NCBI GenBank assembly: GCA_020205615.1
Contig: CM035171.1
Coordinates: 22,881,741 to 22,945,740, forward strand
Origin: Panax quinquefolius
Taxonomy: Eukaryota; Streptophyta; Magnoliopsida; Apiales; Araliaceae
Direction: 5' to 3'
DNA: 64,000 nt
The position numbers were made by a program, and so were the translations under genes. Positions 10,584-20,933 of this stretch are shown piece by piece (the stretch's first letter is position 1; every line of letters begins with the position of its first letter). The notes beneath the pieces were generated by a model. That model was not told the origin of the DNA, searched no databases, and worked only from the letters and a program-made list of their open reading frames with translations.

Positions 10584-13113
10584 TGCAGGATAGGCGTATT
10601 AAGGACATAAGATAGCTTTTCATTTATGAGAACTATTCTCAAATTCCTTAACCAACATTTAATTTGGATTCGGTTAATTTAGCATCTAATATGCTTCGCA
10701 TTGATAGTAATTTTAGACATTGTAAAATTCTATAAATGAATTTGTAATTAACAACATTTTAACATACATTCTATTATTAATTACCAAAATAATTTAGGTC
10801 TTGTTTTAAATTGGTATCTCCCACTATTTTCTTCAAACTATATTACCCTCACTTATATAGTTCTCTAAGCAAAATCTAATTAAAGATTTGCTAGTGAGAA
10901 TAAGGATCCCATTTCAAATGTATATAGCCTTGTGGTGACACAACAAACTATATATAAATAAATAGGTAGACAACTTTTGTCAATTACATCAACTATCTGA
11001 CTCCTTTCTTTTGCCTCTTAGATTATTTTGATCAAGTGGTGGCATCAAGAATCAAAATTATCCAAGTTAAGTCCGACCTAGCACTCCATATATTCAAAAA
11101 GAAAAATATCATCCTTGTGGTGACACAACAAAACAATATTGTTCAATTTTCTTTATAAGCATCAAATGTGATAAATTAACATCTTAAATACTTAATACTT
11201 GCCTTGTGGTGACACAACAAACTCATATTAAATATTTAATACTCTATTAATTTTATCATGCTAGAAAGCTGACGTTCGATATTCCAAATATCTTTGAACG
11301 CTTAGGACTTAATATAAAAAATTGAGGGGTTTGTTATTAATTTGTCTCATCTTGTTTTAGCGCATGCATATATATATATAAAATACGTGTCATATTAATG
11401 AACATGCACGAAGCATGTTTGCATAATATATAATATATATAGTATAAGCATGCATATATAGAATACTATATTCTACCCGGATTGATTATGGACTTTTATT
11501 CTAGTTTGGTTCACTAGAGCCACCAAGTGAACCAAAAGGTCAAACTCCCTAAGGGTGCAAGAAATAATATTTAAATATAACTATTACATTTAAACTTAGG
11601 GCTCCATTATAAGCCCCGGGTCTTCAAGCGCTCCTTGCTCCTTGATCTCCAATTTTTCAAAATTAATTCTAACTATTCTATTACAAAACTATTTAAAATA
11701 AATAGAAACCTTGACCCGGCGATCGAGGGAAGTACATAGGAGGAGTTAGAATTTATATTAAGAAAAAATTAAAGAAGGCAGTCACGCAGACCCCATTTAA
11801 TATAACCTATACATTCATGCATCCAACTAAAATAAAATTCAATCACATTGGTCGATAGTCCATAATCAATCTCATTTATTATCATACACATCACCATATG
11901 CATCGATAAATAACATTCACATCATGAATAATAAACATTCAATATATATATTGATATCATTTAATGGGCAAATTTAGTTAGTATAAAATCTAATTTTGAA
12001 TCAAAATAAACTCCTTTATTTTAATCCAAATTTAAATCAAAACAAAACTATTTTATTTTAATTTATCCAATTTTGAATAAAATAAACTATTTTATTTTAA
12101 TCAAAATCTTTAATCAAAATAAACTCCTTTATTTTAATTAATTATGAAATCCAATTCAATGTAAAAAAAACTCCTTTATTTAAGGAAACACAGATTCTCT
12201 TTCCTATTCACAAATAAACTCCTTTATTTTGAATAATATGAAATCTAATTTCATATCTAAATAAACTCCTTTATTTAAGGAAATAAGGATTTCTTTCCTA
12301 TTCACAAATAAACTCTTTTATTTTGAATAATATGAAATCTTATTTCATATCTAAATAAACTCCTTTATTTAAGGAAAGATGGATTCACTTTCCCATTCAC
12401 AAATAAACTCCTTTATTTTGAATAATATGAAATCTTATTTCATATCCAAATAAACTCCTTTATTTAAGGAAATATGGAATCCAATTTCAACTCTAATTAG
12501 TTATCATGGAATCCAATTACAACTCTAATTAGTTAGCATGAATTTAATTTTAAAATTAAAATAAACTTTATATTTTAATTATAAAATAATTAAAAATATA
12601 TTATAATATATATAATATTCAATTCCGCTTCTCCCATAATTGAGATTCACGAAATCTTCCAGGCAATTGAATCTCATTAACGTGGGAATCAAAAGTATCG
12701 GGATACCTTCTTTTGTTAGCTCATTAATGAGATTTCCGTGAATCATGATACCGAGGAAGTTTATATATCTTTGAAGAATATAACCAATCAATCATGCCAC
12801 GTAGGAGTAATAGTTAACTTTTTAACTATTTAACTAATACATATATATATATATATAATAGAAGCTAATCCTTTAATGAGAATCACAAAAATGACAGTTT
12901 TTCATTACCGAAGCCGCCACGGACGGAATGGTTAAAAAAAAATAATCCATATTACCGAAGCGAGATTCGTGAATTCTGTTAGATCGCATGATTCCTTGGG
13001 TTTTTTTTTATTAAATAAATTTTATACAATAAAATTATGCCCAATTAAATTGTTCTAAACACATATCAATATACATATCAAATTAAAATAATTAATAATT
13101 CGCATAAAGGTTT
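10584..13113 (-). other. Long non-coding leader of copia element
   Basis: About 2.5 kb between PBS and gag without supportable coding sequence. It holds three copies of CCTTGTGGTGACACAACAAA (10928, 11113, 11212), an AT-dinucleotide-rich stretch (11370-11460) and a tandem array (12164-12490). Confidence 0.7.
12164..12490. repeat. ~93-bp tandem repeat, about 3.4 copies
   Basis: Units contain two AAATAAACTCCTTTATTT motifs separated by a TTTCCTATTCAC or GAATAATATGAAATC spacer; unit starts are near 12167, 12261, 12353 and 12448. Looser copies of the motif extend upstream to about 12000. It lies in the copia leader. Confidence 0.85.
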
Positions 13114-13126
13114 GGCTTTGATACCA
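13114..13126 (-). other. Primer-binding site, initiator tRNA-Met type (copia)
   Basis: The minus strand reads TGGTATCAAAGCC, one mismatch from the plant initiator-tRNA-Met 3' complement, 1 bp from the LTR end. Confidence 0.9.
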
Positions 13127-13127
13127 C

Positions 13128-14985
13128 TGTTAGGGTTTGTAATATTCATGAACACAATCAAATTGTATAAAATAAGCGAAAACGTGTAAAAATCAGAGTT
13201 TAAAATTTTACAAACCATATACCCGGATCACCCTTTATGCACAATTATTAATTAAACGAAAAAGATGAATAAGAAACATACCCTTAAAGATCCGAGCTTC
13301 CTCAGGTACAAGTTCACCTCCAATCCTTTTCGCGTTCAACTTGAATCCATCGGGTTTGGTTCCTTCCTTTGATCAACGTTAGCCACCCAAGTGTTTGGCC
13401 TCTAGAGGTGATCCACCAAGGAAGAAGAAGGATTCAAGAAGATGGGTGGTTGGCTAAACCTAGTTTTTCTATCTCTATAGAAAAAAGAGCGCACTCTCCA
13501 ACCATTAGAATTATGACGTAGTCTTGATATCCGATATAAGACTCCTCTTATAAAGATATCAAGTAACCCTATTAAAATAAGGTATTATTTAATTAAACCC
13601 TTTTAATTAAAGGGCTCCCCTAATCTTATTAGGGATAATTAATTAAACTCCTTTAACTAATTTTCCTTCCTAATCTAATTAGGAATAAATGAGAGTACTT
13701 ATATTAAATTAATTCCTAAACTCTTTTAGAAATTAAAACAATAATAATAATTGTAATAATATTAATAAGACTCCTCTTATTAATTTATATTTAATATTTC
13801 TAAAATATTAAATAATAAATATTAAGCTATTTAATTTATTCTATCGCCATAGATTAAATTAAAAATATACATAACATATTATTACGATTATGCCATTAAC
13901 TTCTTAAATAATTATTCTTCCTTTTATGGTGTGACCCTTTAGGTTCTCCATATTAAATCGGTTGTGAATAAATCAATTAGAACAATTCTAATCTTATTTA
14001 AATAAAAAATTAAACAATTAATTTATTTAAATAAATAATATTTATTCTACAATAGGGATAAGCCTCCCTAGCGATCAGCGACTTTCCGGATAATATAGAT
14101 TTCAACATTAATCATAAAAGAACCTTTGAGTAAATAGTTCTTCAGACAATTCAATCCTTCCACCATACAATGTCCCAATTAAATATAAGACATGGAATTA
14201 CTTTGTCAAGTCTTATTTTATTTAATTATATGTATTTCGATCCTTAAATGCACAACACTAAATAATGCAAATTAGAAACTCCTTTCTAATTTCATTTTGC
14301 CTTAACGCCAAGGACCAAAGGTTATCATTTATCGAATCACATAGGACATTTCTCTTTTTAATAAGTGGTAGATTCTTTATTGATCATACATTATCTCCAT
14401 GTACAACTTATTATACCCAAGCATACCCTTTAATATACCCTAAGGGTCTTAAGGAATAAGTCAAAGTATAACTCACCATACACAAGAGATACTATGATGA
14501 TCTCAAGTTCAAGGATCACTTGATTACTATCACTGAGGAATTCCTATTGACAGCAAGTAAAACTCCATTAGGTATTCCTTAGCGAGCCACGTTCAAATTG
14601 AACTTATTCTCCAATAAGCACCTACATACTTGCTTTAGTGTCTCCACACAAATGATCGTGAGATCAATCATCCTCATCCAACGAGAGCAAGCAACGTATG
14701 TACCAATCTATCCGGATTCACTAATCCCCAATTTAGTAATCCAACGATTGAGAACTATTTTAGTTTTAAGCTTTCTAAGAATTTAGATCTCATTAGAATG
14801 ATCATCATCATTATTCTAAAAGCATTGCTTAAAACTATGGGTTTATCACATATTATAAAACAGCATCATGTAGATAATTAAAAGCCTTTAATAAATGAAT
14901 ACTTTTTATTACTAAATGAATAAGATTGTTACAAAGTATATGCTATATCATCAAACATGATTAGCTTGTGTGCATACCACTTTCA
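13128..14985 (-). repeat. 5' LTR of copia element (1858 bp)
   Basis: Partner of 5866-7724. On the minus strand it starts TGAAAGTGG at 14985 and ends CCCTAACA at 13128 beside the PBS. Same AT-rich content; not coding. Confidence 0.92.
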
Positions 14986-14990
14986 CTCCC

Positions 14991-15275
14991 TACTGACACA
15001 ACCCCCCACTTCCGGTGATTCACCTGCTACCCCATCACCTTTGTCCACCGCCGGCTAGTACAGTCCCATCCTCATTAATGCCATGCAGACGGTGATAGTG
15101 ATAACAATCAACTGTTATCTTATTCATCATTACCGGTCAAAGTCCAAGCTAAGATATTATTTGCCTGATGGGCCACCCCAACGATACGGCCCAATACATT
15201 TAAGACAAAATAAACAAGACCCAAGAGAGGAGCCCATTCGGTCAGGCCCAATGCATAAAGTATCATGGCCCAACA
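14991..15275 (-). repeat. 3' LTR of the Tat-like element, proximal part
   Basis: The minus strand begins TGTTGGGCCATGATAC at 15275, immediately after a purine tract (GACTGGAGGGCAA, 15276-15288). It continues to 14991, where the copia target site interrupts it. Repeated GGGCC motifs are present. Joined to 5599-5865 it gives about 552 bp with matching TGTT/AACA ends. Confidence 0.65.
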
Positions 15276-15288
15276 TTGCCCTCCAGTC

Positions 15289-15551
15289 TTTTATTAAACA
15301 GGATGTTTAATAAAAGAGTGTAAATACCACAGGTCCATGATGATGATGAAAGATCCAATAAGAATCTCACCGAGGCCCAAACGATAAACATCAACCGACT
15401 ATTCAAATAAAATCAGAAGCCCATTCGAGAGGCCCAGTCCGGTTAGTAATCTAGACCAAATACAGACACCAACTCTTCCAATTCACCCTCATCATTACCC
15501 TCATTTAATGAGCCGCCTTCATTTTTCGTAAAAAGTTGAAAAGACCGCCTA
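15289..15551. other. Tat-like 3' internal region, non-coding
   Basis: Sequence between the PPT and the plus-strand TATA box. I see only GGCCCA-type motifs and no coding sequence or repeat array. It would act as the upstream region of the antisense ORF. Confidence 0.5.
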
Positions 15552-15560
15552 CTATAAAAG
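15552..15560 (+). promoter_or_regulatory. TATA box CTATAAAAG before the antisense ORF
   Basis: A canonical plant TATA box 112 bp upstream of an ATG in good context (AGCAATGGC, 15664). It is on the strand opposite to the Tat pol. A separate promoter for the antisense ORF is inferred from position only. Confidence 0.5.
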
Positions 15561-15663
15561 CTTTTTTCCCCAATTTTGAAAGTTTTACCTGCCATTTCAA
15601 TTTTCAGATGCCTTTTGCTATCTTCTTCCTCTCGATTTCTCTTTCTACCTGCAGATTTTCAGC

Positions 15664-16312
15664 AATGGCATCCCAAAGTTCTGATAACTCCATCCCAATC
15701 GTCGTCATTCACATCATCGTTGTTCCTCCTTCTCCTAGTCCCATCAAGGTGGCTTCGGGGTCAAACCCCCACCCAACTGATACCCCGAGCAAGTGTACAC
15801 TGAAAAAACCACTTCCAAACCCTTCATTGTTCTTTCAAAGCAAAGAACAGTTCCCCCATGCCAACACTCCATCGTCCTTGTCTGAAAAGGACGTCCAAAA
15901 TGCACAAGAATGGTACCAAATTTCGGTGACTCACCAACTGAGACATCTTACAGCCACTAAAAGGATGTACCAATGTCCGGAGGGATGGACTGCCATGCCC
16001 CTTACACTTCTGGAAAACGGAGTCTGATTCCCCCTACATGTCTTTCTAGTTACCCTTCTGGGGTTTGTTGGCGTCGGATTCGCCCAACTGGTCCCAAATT
16101 CCTACATCCACATCTTGGCGTTCATCGCCTTCTGCCACGAGGTAGGCGTCGCCCCCACCCTCGACTTCTTCTTCTCCATCTACACCATCACCAAGTCCGG
16201 AGAAAACGGCTTCAAAGTTCTGAGCAAGATAGCCTCAAAGACCGGGGAGGACTTCGAGAGGCGATCTTTGATCAGCACTCCTTCCAGCAACAGAGGATGG
16301 CATAAGGAATGG
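15664..16312 (+). pseudogene. Antisense ORF of Tat-like element, 'putative gypsy type transposon' (PF04195-like) family, truncated
   Basis: The start is chosen at the ATG at 15664 because of its context and distance from the TATA box; upstream in-frame ATGs at 15536 and 15608 exist. The N-terminal ~120 codons are Ser/Pro-rich. After a frameshift near 16025 the reading continues with Gln-Leu-Val-Pro-Asn-Ser-Tyr-Ile-His-Ile-Leu-Ala-Phe and Val-Gly-Val-Ala-Pro-Thr-Leu-Asp-Phe-Phe-Phe, then Ser-Ser-Asn-Arg-Gly-Trp-His-Lys. That order is characteristic of the plant transposon-associated family once named putative gypsy-type transposon. Its molecular function is unknown. The gene is cut at 16312 by a chromovirus LTR. 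Its place between pol and 3' LTR, antisense to pol, fits extra ORFs described in Tat-lineage elements. Confidence 0.65.
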
Positions 16313-16853
16313 TGTGAGACCCCGAATTTTATTAAATAAAAGTATTCAATTTTTTTATTTTGGTAAATAGTTAAATTGATAAAAGTTTAAAGTTAAGGGT
16401 GATATGTGAAATTTTTTTAAGTAGACAAGTTGTCATAAAATACCCAGTTACTATTCACTCTAGTATTGTTCACTCGGGTATTTGGGGCACTTTTTGTGTC
16501 AGAGTACTATTTACGAGTTACTATTCACGAGTTACTATTCACGGGTTATTATCCACCTAAATTACTATTCACCCGAATATTATTCACTCGGGTATTTGGG
16601 GTATTTTTAGTTTAGGAGTACTATTCACAAGTTACTATTCACCCGATTACTATTCACTCTAGTATTGTTCACTCTGTATTTGAGACACTTTTTTGTGTCT
16701 GTGGGTACTATTCACTGAAAAATATATTTCTTTTGATGGCCTAAATTATTTTTGGGTACAATATTATTCCATGAAGAGATGTGCTAATTTTTTAATGGTT
16801 GGTTGAAATTATAATAGTAAATCAATATGGATCGTTGGTTTAATGTTTTAATA

Positions 16854-17145
16854 GTAAAATCTTTTATATAAAAGCAGAATACTTTTATAAAGTTATTCTA
16901 TAAATAGAATATATTATATTTTATTTTGCATAGTGCTTGCATAGTATTTGCATGTAAAATCTTTTTATATAAAATAGAATACTTTTATAAAGATATTCTA
17001 TAAATAGAATATATTATATTTTATTATGTATAGTGTTGCATAGTATTTTGCATAGTAAAATCTTTTTATATAAAACAGAATACTTTTATAAAGTTATTCG
17101 TTTTATTAGATTATAAATAGAATATATTATATTTTATTTAAAAGA
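16854..17145. repeat. ~100-bp tandem repeat, three copies, in LTR U3
   Basis: Three units start near 16854, 16958 and 17057, each with AAAATCTTTTTATATAAAA, GAATACTTTTATAAAG and ATAGAATATATTATATTTTA. Each carries TATA-like sequence upstream of the real TATA box at 17227. Confidence 0.85.
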
Positions 17146-17226
17146 TTTTTCTTTAAATCTGGACCGTCCGATTAAAGTAAATCAATCTGGACCGTTCATG
17201 AATTAGTTACTATGCAGTCCATTCTT

Positions 17227-17236
17227 CTATAAATAG
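17227..17236 (+). promoter_or_regulatory. LTR TATA box CTATAAATAG
   Basis: Consensus TATA box in the middle of the LTR, followed by a CT-rich stretch, marking the expected U3/R border. The same CTATAAATAG core is found in the related LTRs. Confidence 0.65.
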
Positions 17237-18956
17237 AAGCTTATTCATTCATTATTTCTTACGAATTCACTGAAACTCTAGAGAGGGAAACTATAGAGAG
17301 AGTTCTTCTTCTATAATCTTGAGAGTATTTCTTTAGAGTTTAAGAAAGCTTTGAGCGTAGTATAAGTTTTCTTCGAGTATATCATCACCCTACCAGTCGG
17401 AATACTCTTCTTTCAAAGGTGGGGAATATTATTTGTTGTACTCATAAGGGGTATTCTTTCTTTCTTATTCATGAAGAGAACTTCTGTTATTCCATTCTTT
17501 ATTATTCTGTTGGAATAACCTGTATACGCTGGCTACCCTATACTTGGTGACATTCTTCTATTATTTCATTCTTTATTATTCATTGGAATATCCTCACATG
17601 CATGCTTTTACTGTGGGACCGGTTAAAATCTTTATTATAATTACATTGGAATATCCTGCTCAGGCTTTTCTGTGGGACCAATTAAAATCTTTATTGGTAT
17701 TCTATGGAATAACTTTGTCTATGCAAGTACCGCATGCATGGTGATTTCGTTATTATTCCGTTCTTTATTATTCTCGTTGGAACATCCCGCTTGCAATTAA
17801 TTTTACCGACCGGTTCCGTTAATTATTATTCGTTGGAATAACTCGTACATCCAAATACCGCATGCATGGTGATTTCTTTTGTTATTTCATTCTTTATTAT
17901 ACTTAGTTAGTTAAAGTTTTGACTTCTATACTCCATGAAATTAGTGGAATATCCTTGATATTTGTGCCTCATCCAGTATCTTTTCATAGAAATATTCTCT
18001 TGATCATTCTTGAATTTTACTCTACAAAGCAGTATCGTGTTGATAATTTGGACGTTATTAGTTCCTGAATAAATTAATTCTTGAACTTGTTTTTATTGAA
18101 TTCTTATATCATTGTCATCATCCTCATGTTTATATTATATTGAAAGTCATATGTGGCCTATAGTGCATAGATGGACTTGGTATGATTATGTTACAAATGA
18201 TGTGGAAAAAGTCCTCATTGGCCCGTAGTGCATTGATGGACAATTTTTGGTATGATTATGGCAATGGATTCTCTTCAGCCAAGGGTGCAAAGATGAATTG
18301 TTTTATGGCATGATCAGGACCGTTGATGAATACACAAATATTCTTGGCCCGTAGTGCATGGATAATTGTGGTCGTGATACTAAAGAATATCCTTGTCAGA
18401 GTAGTGTGAGGTGATTCGATGATGTGGATTATTTATTGTCGAGTCCCAAGTGATAAAAGTGATGAAAAACCTTTTAAATCATAAAAGATAGTAGATTTTA
18501 TTCTCTACTTGACTCTTCTAATGGATTGCTTGTTCAATAATAGTTAAACTTGATAGTTATTATATTTTATCGGCTTAACATTGTTGAAGGCTAACGATAA
18601 ATTATTCTGCATTATCTTAGTCATAATATTTCTTCTTGGGATAGTTGAGCTCACCTTTTTTTCACCGTTCTCTTGTGAAATGAGAACGTAGCCGGGACTA
18701 GTCGAGAACAGTGGTGGTCTTAGATGGTGCATTAGTAGTCCTCACTATTCTGTGAAATAGTGTGATAATAATTGTAATGAGGACTCCTTTTGAGTTTGTA
18801 TACTCTCTAGTAGACAATATTTGTATTCAAACTCACAACCTATGTTTTGTCGTATTTTACACGACTGTTGTATAATTAAGTTGTATTTGAATTTTGTACC
18901 ATGTATTTGGTGACTCAAGATGGGTGATGTATACCTAATTTTGGGGGCGTCACAGT

Positions 18957-18969
18957 TGGTATTAAAGCT
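18957..18969 (+). other. Primer-binding site, initiator tRNA-Met type
   Basis: TGGTATTAAAGCT, two bases after the LTR end; two changes from the standard TGGTATCAGAGCT. Confidence 0.85.
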
Positions 18970-19321
18970 TAGGGATATGATCCCTGGCTGAGATGTGAGA
19001 CAAGAACTAGGAGGGGAGAGACGGGGAATTCCTTCGCTAGTATGACCTACCTAAGTTTATTTGTTATTTAATTGGTCGGTCAGAATATAGGGGTATTATG
19101 TGGTATGTCAATTAACCCTTATTTTGAAACTATATTATAGAATGATATTTGAAATACAGGAGATGAGAAATGGAAAATCATGATAGAGAGAAAATTACCG
19201 GGAAGGTACAATCTGAAAAGAAAGCAAGGTATTCTCATCTCTTCGAATATCAGGTACGTATGTAAGACCCCAACTTATTATAAATAAAATTGAATTTCCT
19301 CTAATTATTATTGTGAATAAT

Positions 19322-19731
19322 TGTGACGCCCCCAAAATTAAGTATACATCACCCATCTTGGGTCGCCAGATACATGGTACAGAATTCAAATACAACTGTC
19401 GTGTACAATACAACAAAACATAAACTGTGAGTTTGAATACAAATATTATCTACTAGAGATTATACAAACTCAAAAGGAGTCCTCATTACAATTATTATCA
19501 CACTATTTCACATAATAGTGAGGACTACTAATGCTATCCTCTGGACCATCACTCCGGTCCCCGACTCGTCCCAGCTATATTCTCATTTCCTGAAGAGAAC
19601 AGTGAAAGAAATGGTGAGCTCAACTAGCCCAGTAAGAAATATTATGACTAAGATAATGCAGAATAAATTATCATTAGTCTCCAACAATATTAAACTGATA
19701 AAATATAATAGACATCAAGTTTAACTGCAGG
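19322..19731 (-). repeat. Chromovirus LTR fragment, minus strand (410 bp)
   Basis: Starts TGTGACGCCCCCAAAATT (the LTR 3' terminus in reverse), includes the AGTCCTCATTAC...GTGAGGACT dyad, and stops at AACTGCAG where the Tat-type inverted repeat begins. The remaining ~2.2 kb of this LTR is missing. Apparent open frames here are LTR sequence. Confidence 0.8.
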
Positions 19732-20674
19732 TGGTCCTTATAAATTTGTTAGGCCCTTTGTGGTAAACAAACTTCATCGGTGTATGGAGGTTCGGGTGGA
19801 CTCGCTGACCATTCGATGGTAGCCTATCCGGTCGGTGGAATCCTGTGGGTTTGTTAGGCCCTTCTTGGTAAACAAATTCCCTATGATGCAGATCTAACTC
19901 ACACTTCGACAACGAATAAGTATTACATTGCTTTATTACCTGATTTTGTTTAAGTGTTGAGTTCAGATTGCATTATTACTTGACTTGATCTTATCTGTTA
20001 TATGACTTGCTTAGTTATTCATGAAAAATTTAAATTAAGTCTAAAAGATAAAGAGCTTGTACATTTTTCAAATTGATTGATATTGAAATATCGACAAGGA
20101 ATAAATGCAAAGATAGATTATAATTGATTACAAAAACATAGAAATTTTTACAGAAATCCTACAGCTAAAGGAGAGGAGAATCTTCTTCAGGCGTCAGCTT
20201 CGTCTTCGGAAGAGTCGAGAATGGCTGGATCAACCTTGGTTGTGACAAGTCTTGCCTTGTCTTTGCTTCGGCATTCATCATTTATAATCTATCTTTGCAT
20301 TTATTCCTTGTCGATATTTCAATATCAATCAATTTGTAAAATGTACAAGCTCTTTATCTTTTAAACTTAATTTAAATTTTTAATGAATAACTAAGCAAGT
20401 CATATAACAGATAAGATCAAGTCAAGTAATAATGCAATCCGAACTCAACACTTAAACAAAATCAGGTAATAAAGTAATGTAATACTTATTCGTTGTCGAA
20501 GTGTGAGGTAGATCTGCATCATAGGGAATTTGTTTACCACGAAGGGCCTAACAAACCCACAGGATTCCACCGACCGGATAGGCTACCATCAAATGGTCAG
20601 CGAGTCCACCCGAACCTCCATACACCGATGAAGTTTGTTTACCACAAAGGGCCTAACAAATTTATAAGGACCAC
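19728..20674. repeat. Long inverted repeat: ~396-bp arms, 158-bp spacer
   Basis: The left arm (19728-20123) is the near-exact reverse complement of the right arm (20282-20674). The same 63-residue reading starting Met-Ser-Lys-Cys-Glu can be made from both arms (minus 19721-19912, plus 20493-20684) with only a few differences. The spacer 20124-20281 is unique. The right arm is continuous with the Tat-like 3' region, so the left arm is the inverted duplicate. The outer junction shares GCAGG with the adjoining LTR. Confidence 0.92.
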
Positions 20675-20850
20675 CTGCCGATAAGGCTACCATCGAATGG
20701 TCAGCGAGTCCACCCGAACCTCCTTACACCGATGAAGTTTGTTTACCACGAAGGGCCTAACAAATTCAGAAGGACCACCTGCCGATAAGGCTACCATCGA
20801 ATGGTCAGAGAGTCCACCCAAACCTCCTTACACCGATGAACCGAACAACA
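20520..20850. repeat. ~104-bp tandem repeat, three copies, in Tat-like 3' region
   Basis: Each unit contains TTTGTTTACCAC(A/G)AAGGG, then GGACCACCTGCCGAT or a GGATTCCACC variant, then a GGTCAGCGAGTCCACC segment. Starts are near 20527, 20631 and 20735. Tandem repeats between pol and 3' LTR are common in Tat-lineage elements. Confidence 0.88.
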
Positions 20851-20933
20851 ATGAACAGAAGTCTCATTGAGAAAAAGAACTTTTATTGATGATGATTCAA
20901 AAATTTATAGACTTCCAATATACTGCACTGTAT

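Larger units (their letters stand above)
5866..14985 (-). mobile_element. Complete but decayed Ty1/copia retrotransposon, TSD CTCCC
   Basis: A 9120-bp unit is bounded by near-identical LTRs (5866-7724 and 13128-14985) with TGAAAG...CTAACA termini and flanked by CTCCC at 5861-5865 and 14986-14990. Minus-strand order is 5' LTR, initiator-Met PBS, long leader, gag, integrase, reverse transcriptase remnant, PPT, 3' LTR. Integrase before reverse transcriptase identifies Ty1/copia. All reading frames are broken. It sits inside the LTR of the Tat-like element, so it is younger. Confidence 0.92.
16313..18954 (+). repeat. 5' LTR of chromovirus derivative (2642 bp)
   Basis: Begins TGTGAGACCCCGAATT and ends TTTTGGGGGCGTCACA next to the PBS. 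It contains an array of TTACTATTCAC-type units (16440-16720), a ~100-bp tandem repeat (16854-17145), a TATA box (17227-17236), repeats of TTATTATTC...TTGGAATA (17490-17900), degenerate GTAGTGCA-type repeats (18160-18360) and the terminal AGTCCTCA dyad (18737-18785). The open stretch at 17544-17744 is repeat sequence, not a gene. Confidence 0.88.
16313..19321 (+). mobile_element. Chromovirus deletion derivative: 5' LTR, PBS, 0.3-kb internal remnant, truncated 3' LTR
   Basis: Complete 5' LTR (16313-18954), initiator-Met PBS (18957-18969), leader resembling that at 50690-50860, then an abrupt switch near 19200 to the last codons of a chromodomain integrase (Ala-Arg-Tyr-Ser-His-Leu-Phe) and a 3' LTR start at 19261. 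All of gag, protease, reverse transcriptase and most of integrase are absent. The 3' LTR is cut after 61 bp by a minus-strand LTR at 19322. Left target-site copy would be AATGG (16308-16312); the right copy is lost. Confidence 0.85.

Noticed and set aside
10260..10610. Plus-strand 104-codon ORF (10296-10610)
   Set aside because: It is antisense to the copia gag fragment, which has recognisable family motifs on the minus strand.
12164..12490. CRISPR-like regular repeats
   Set aside because: Units are directly adjacent ~93-bp tandem repeats with no unique spacers, inside a plant copia leader.
20124..20281. Hairpin spacer as a tRNA or small RNA gene
   Set aside because: No cloverleaf, A/B boxes or known RNA motif could be recognised; it is only unique sequence between the arms.
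19721..20684. Pair of near-identical 63-codon ORFs starting Met-Ser-Lys-Cys-Glu as small genes
   Set aside because: They are the two arms of the inverted repeat and overlap a tandem repeat; no start context or family match supports translation.
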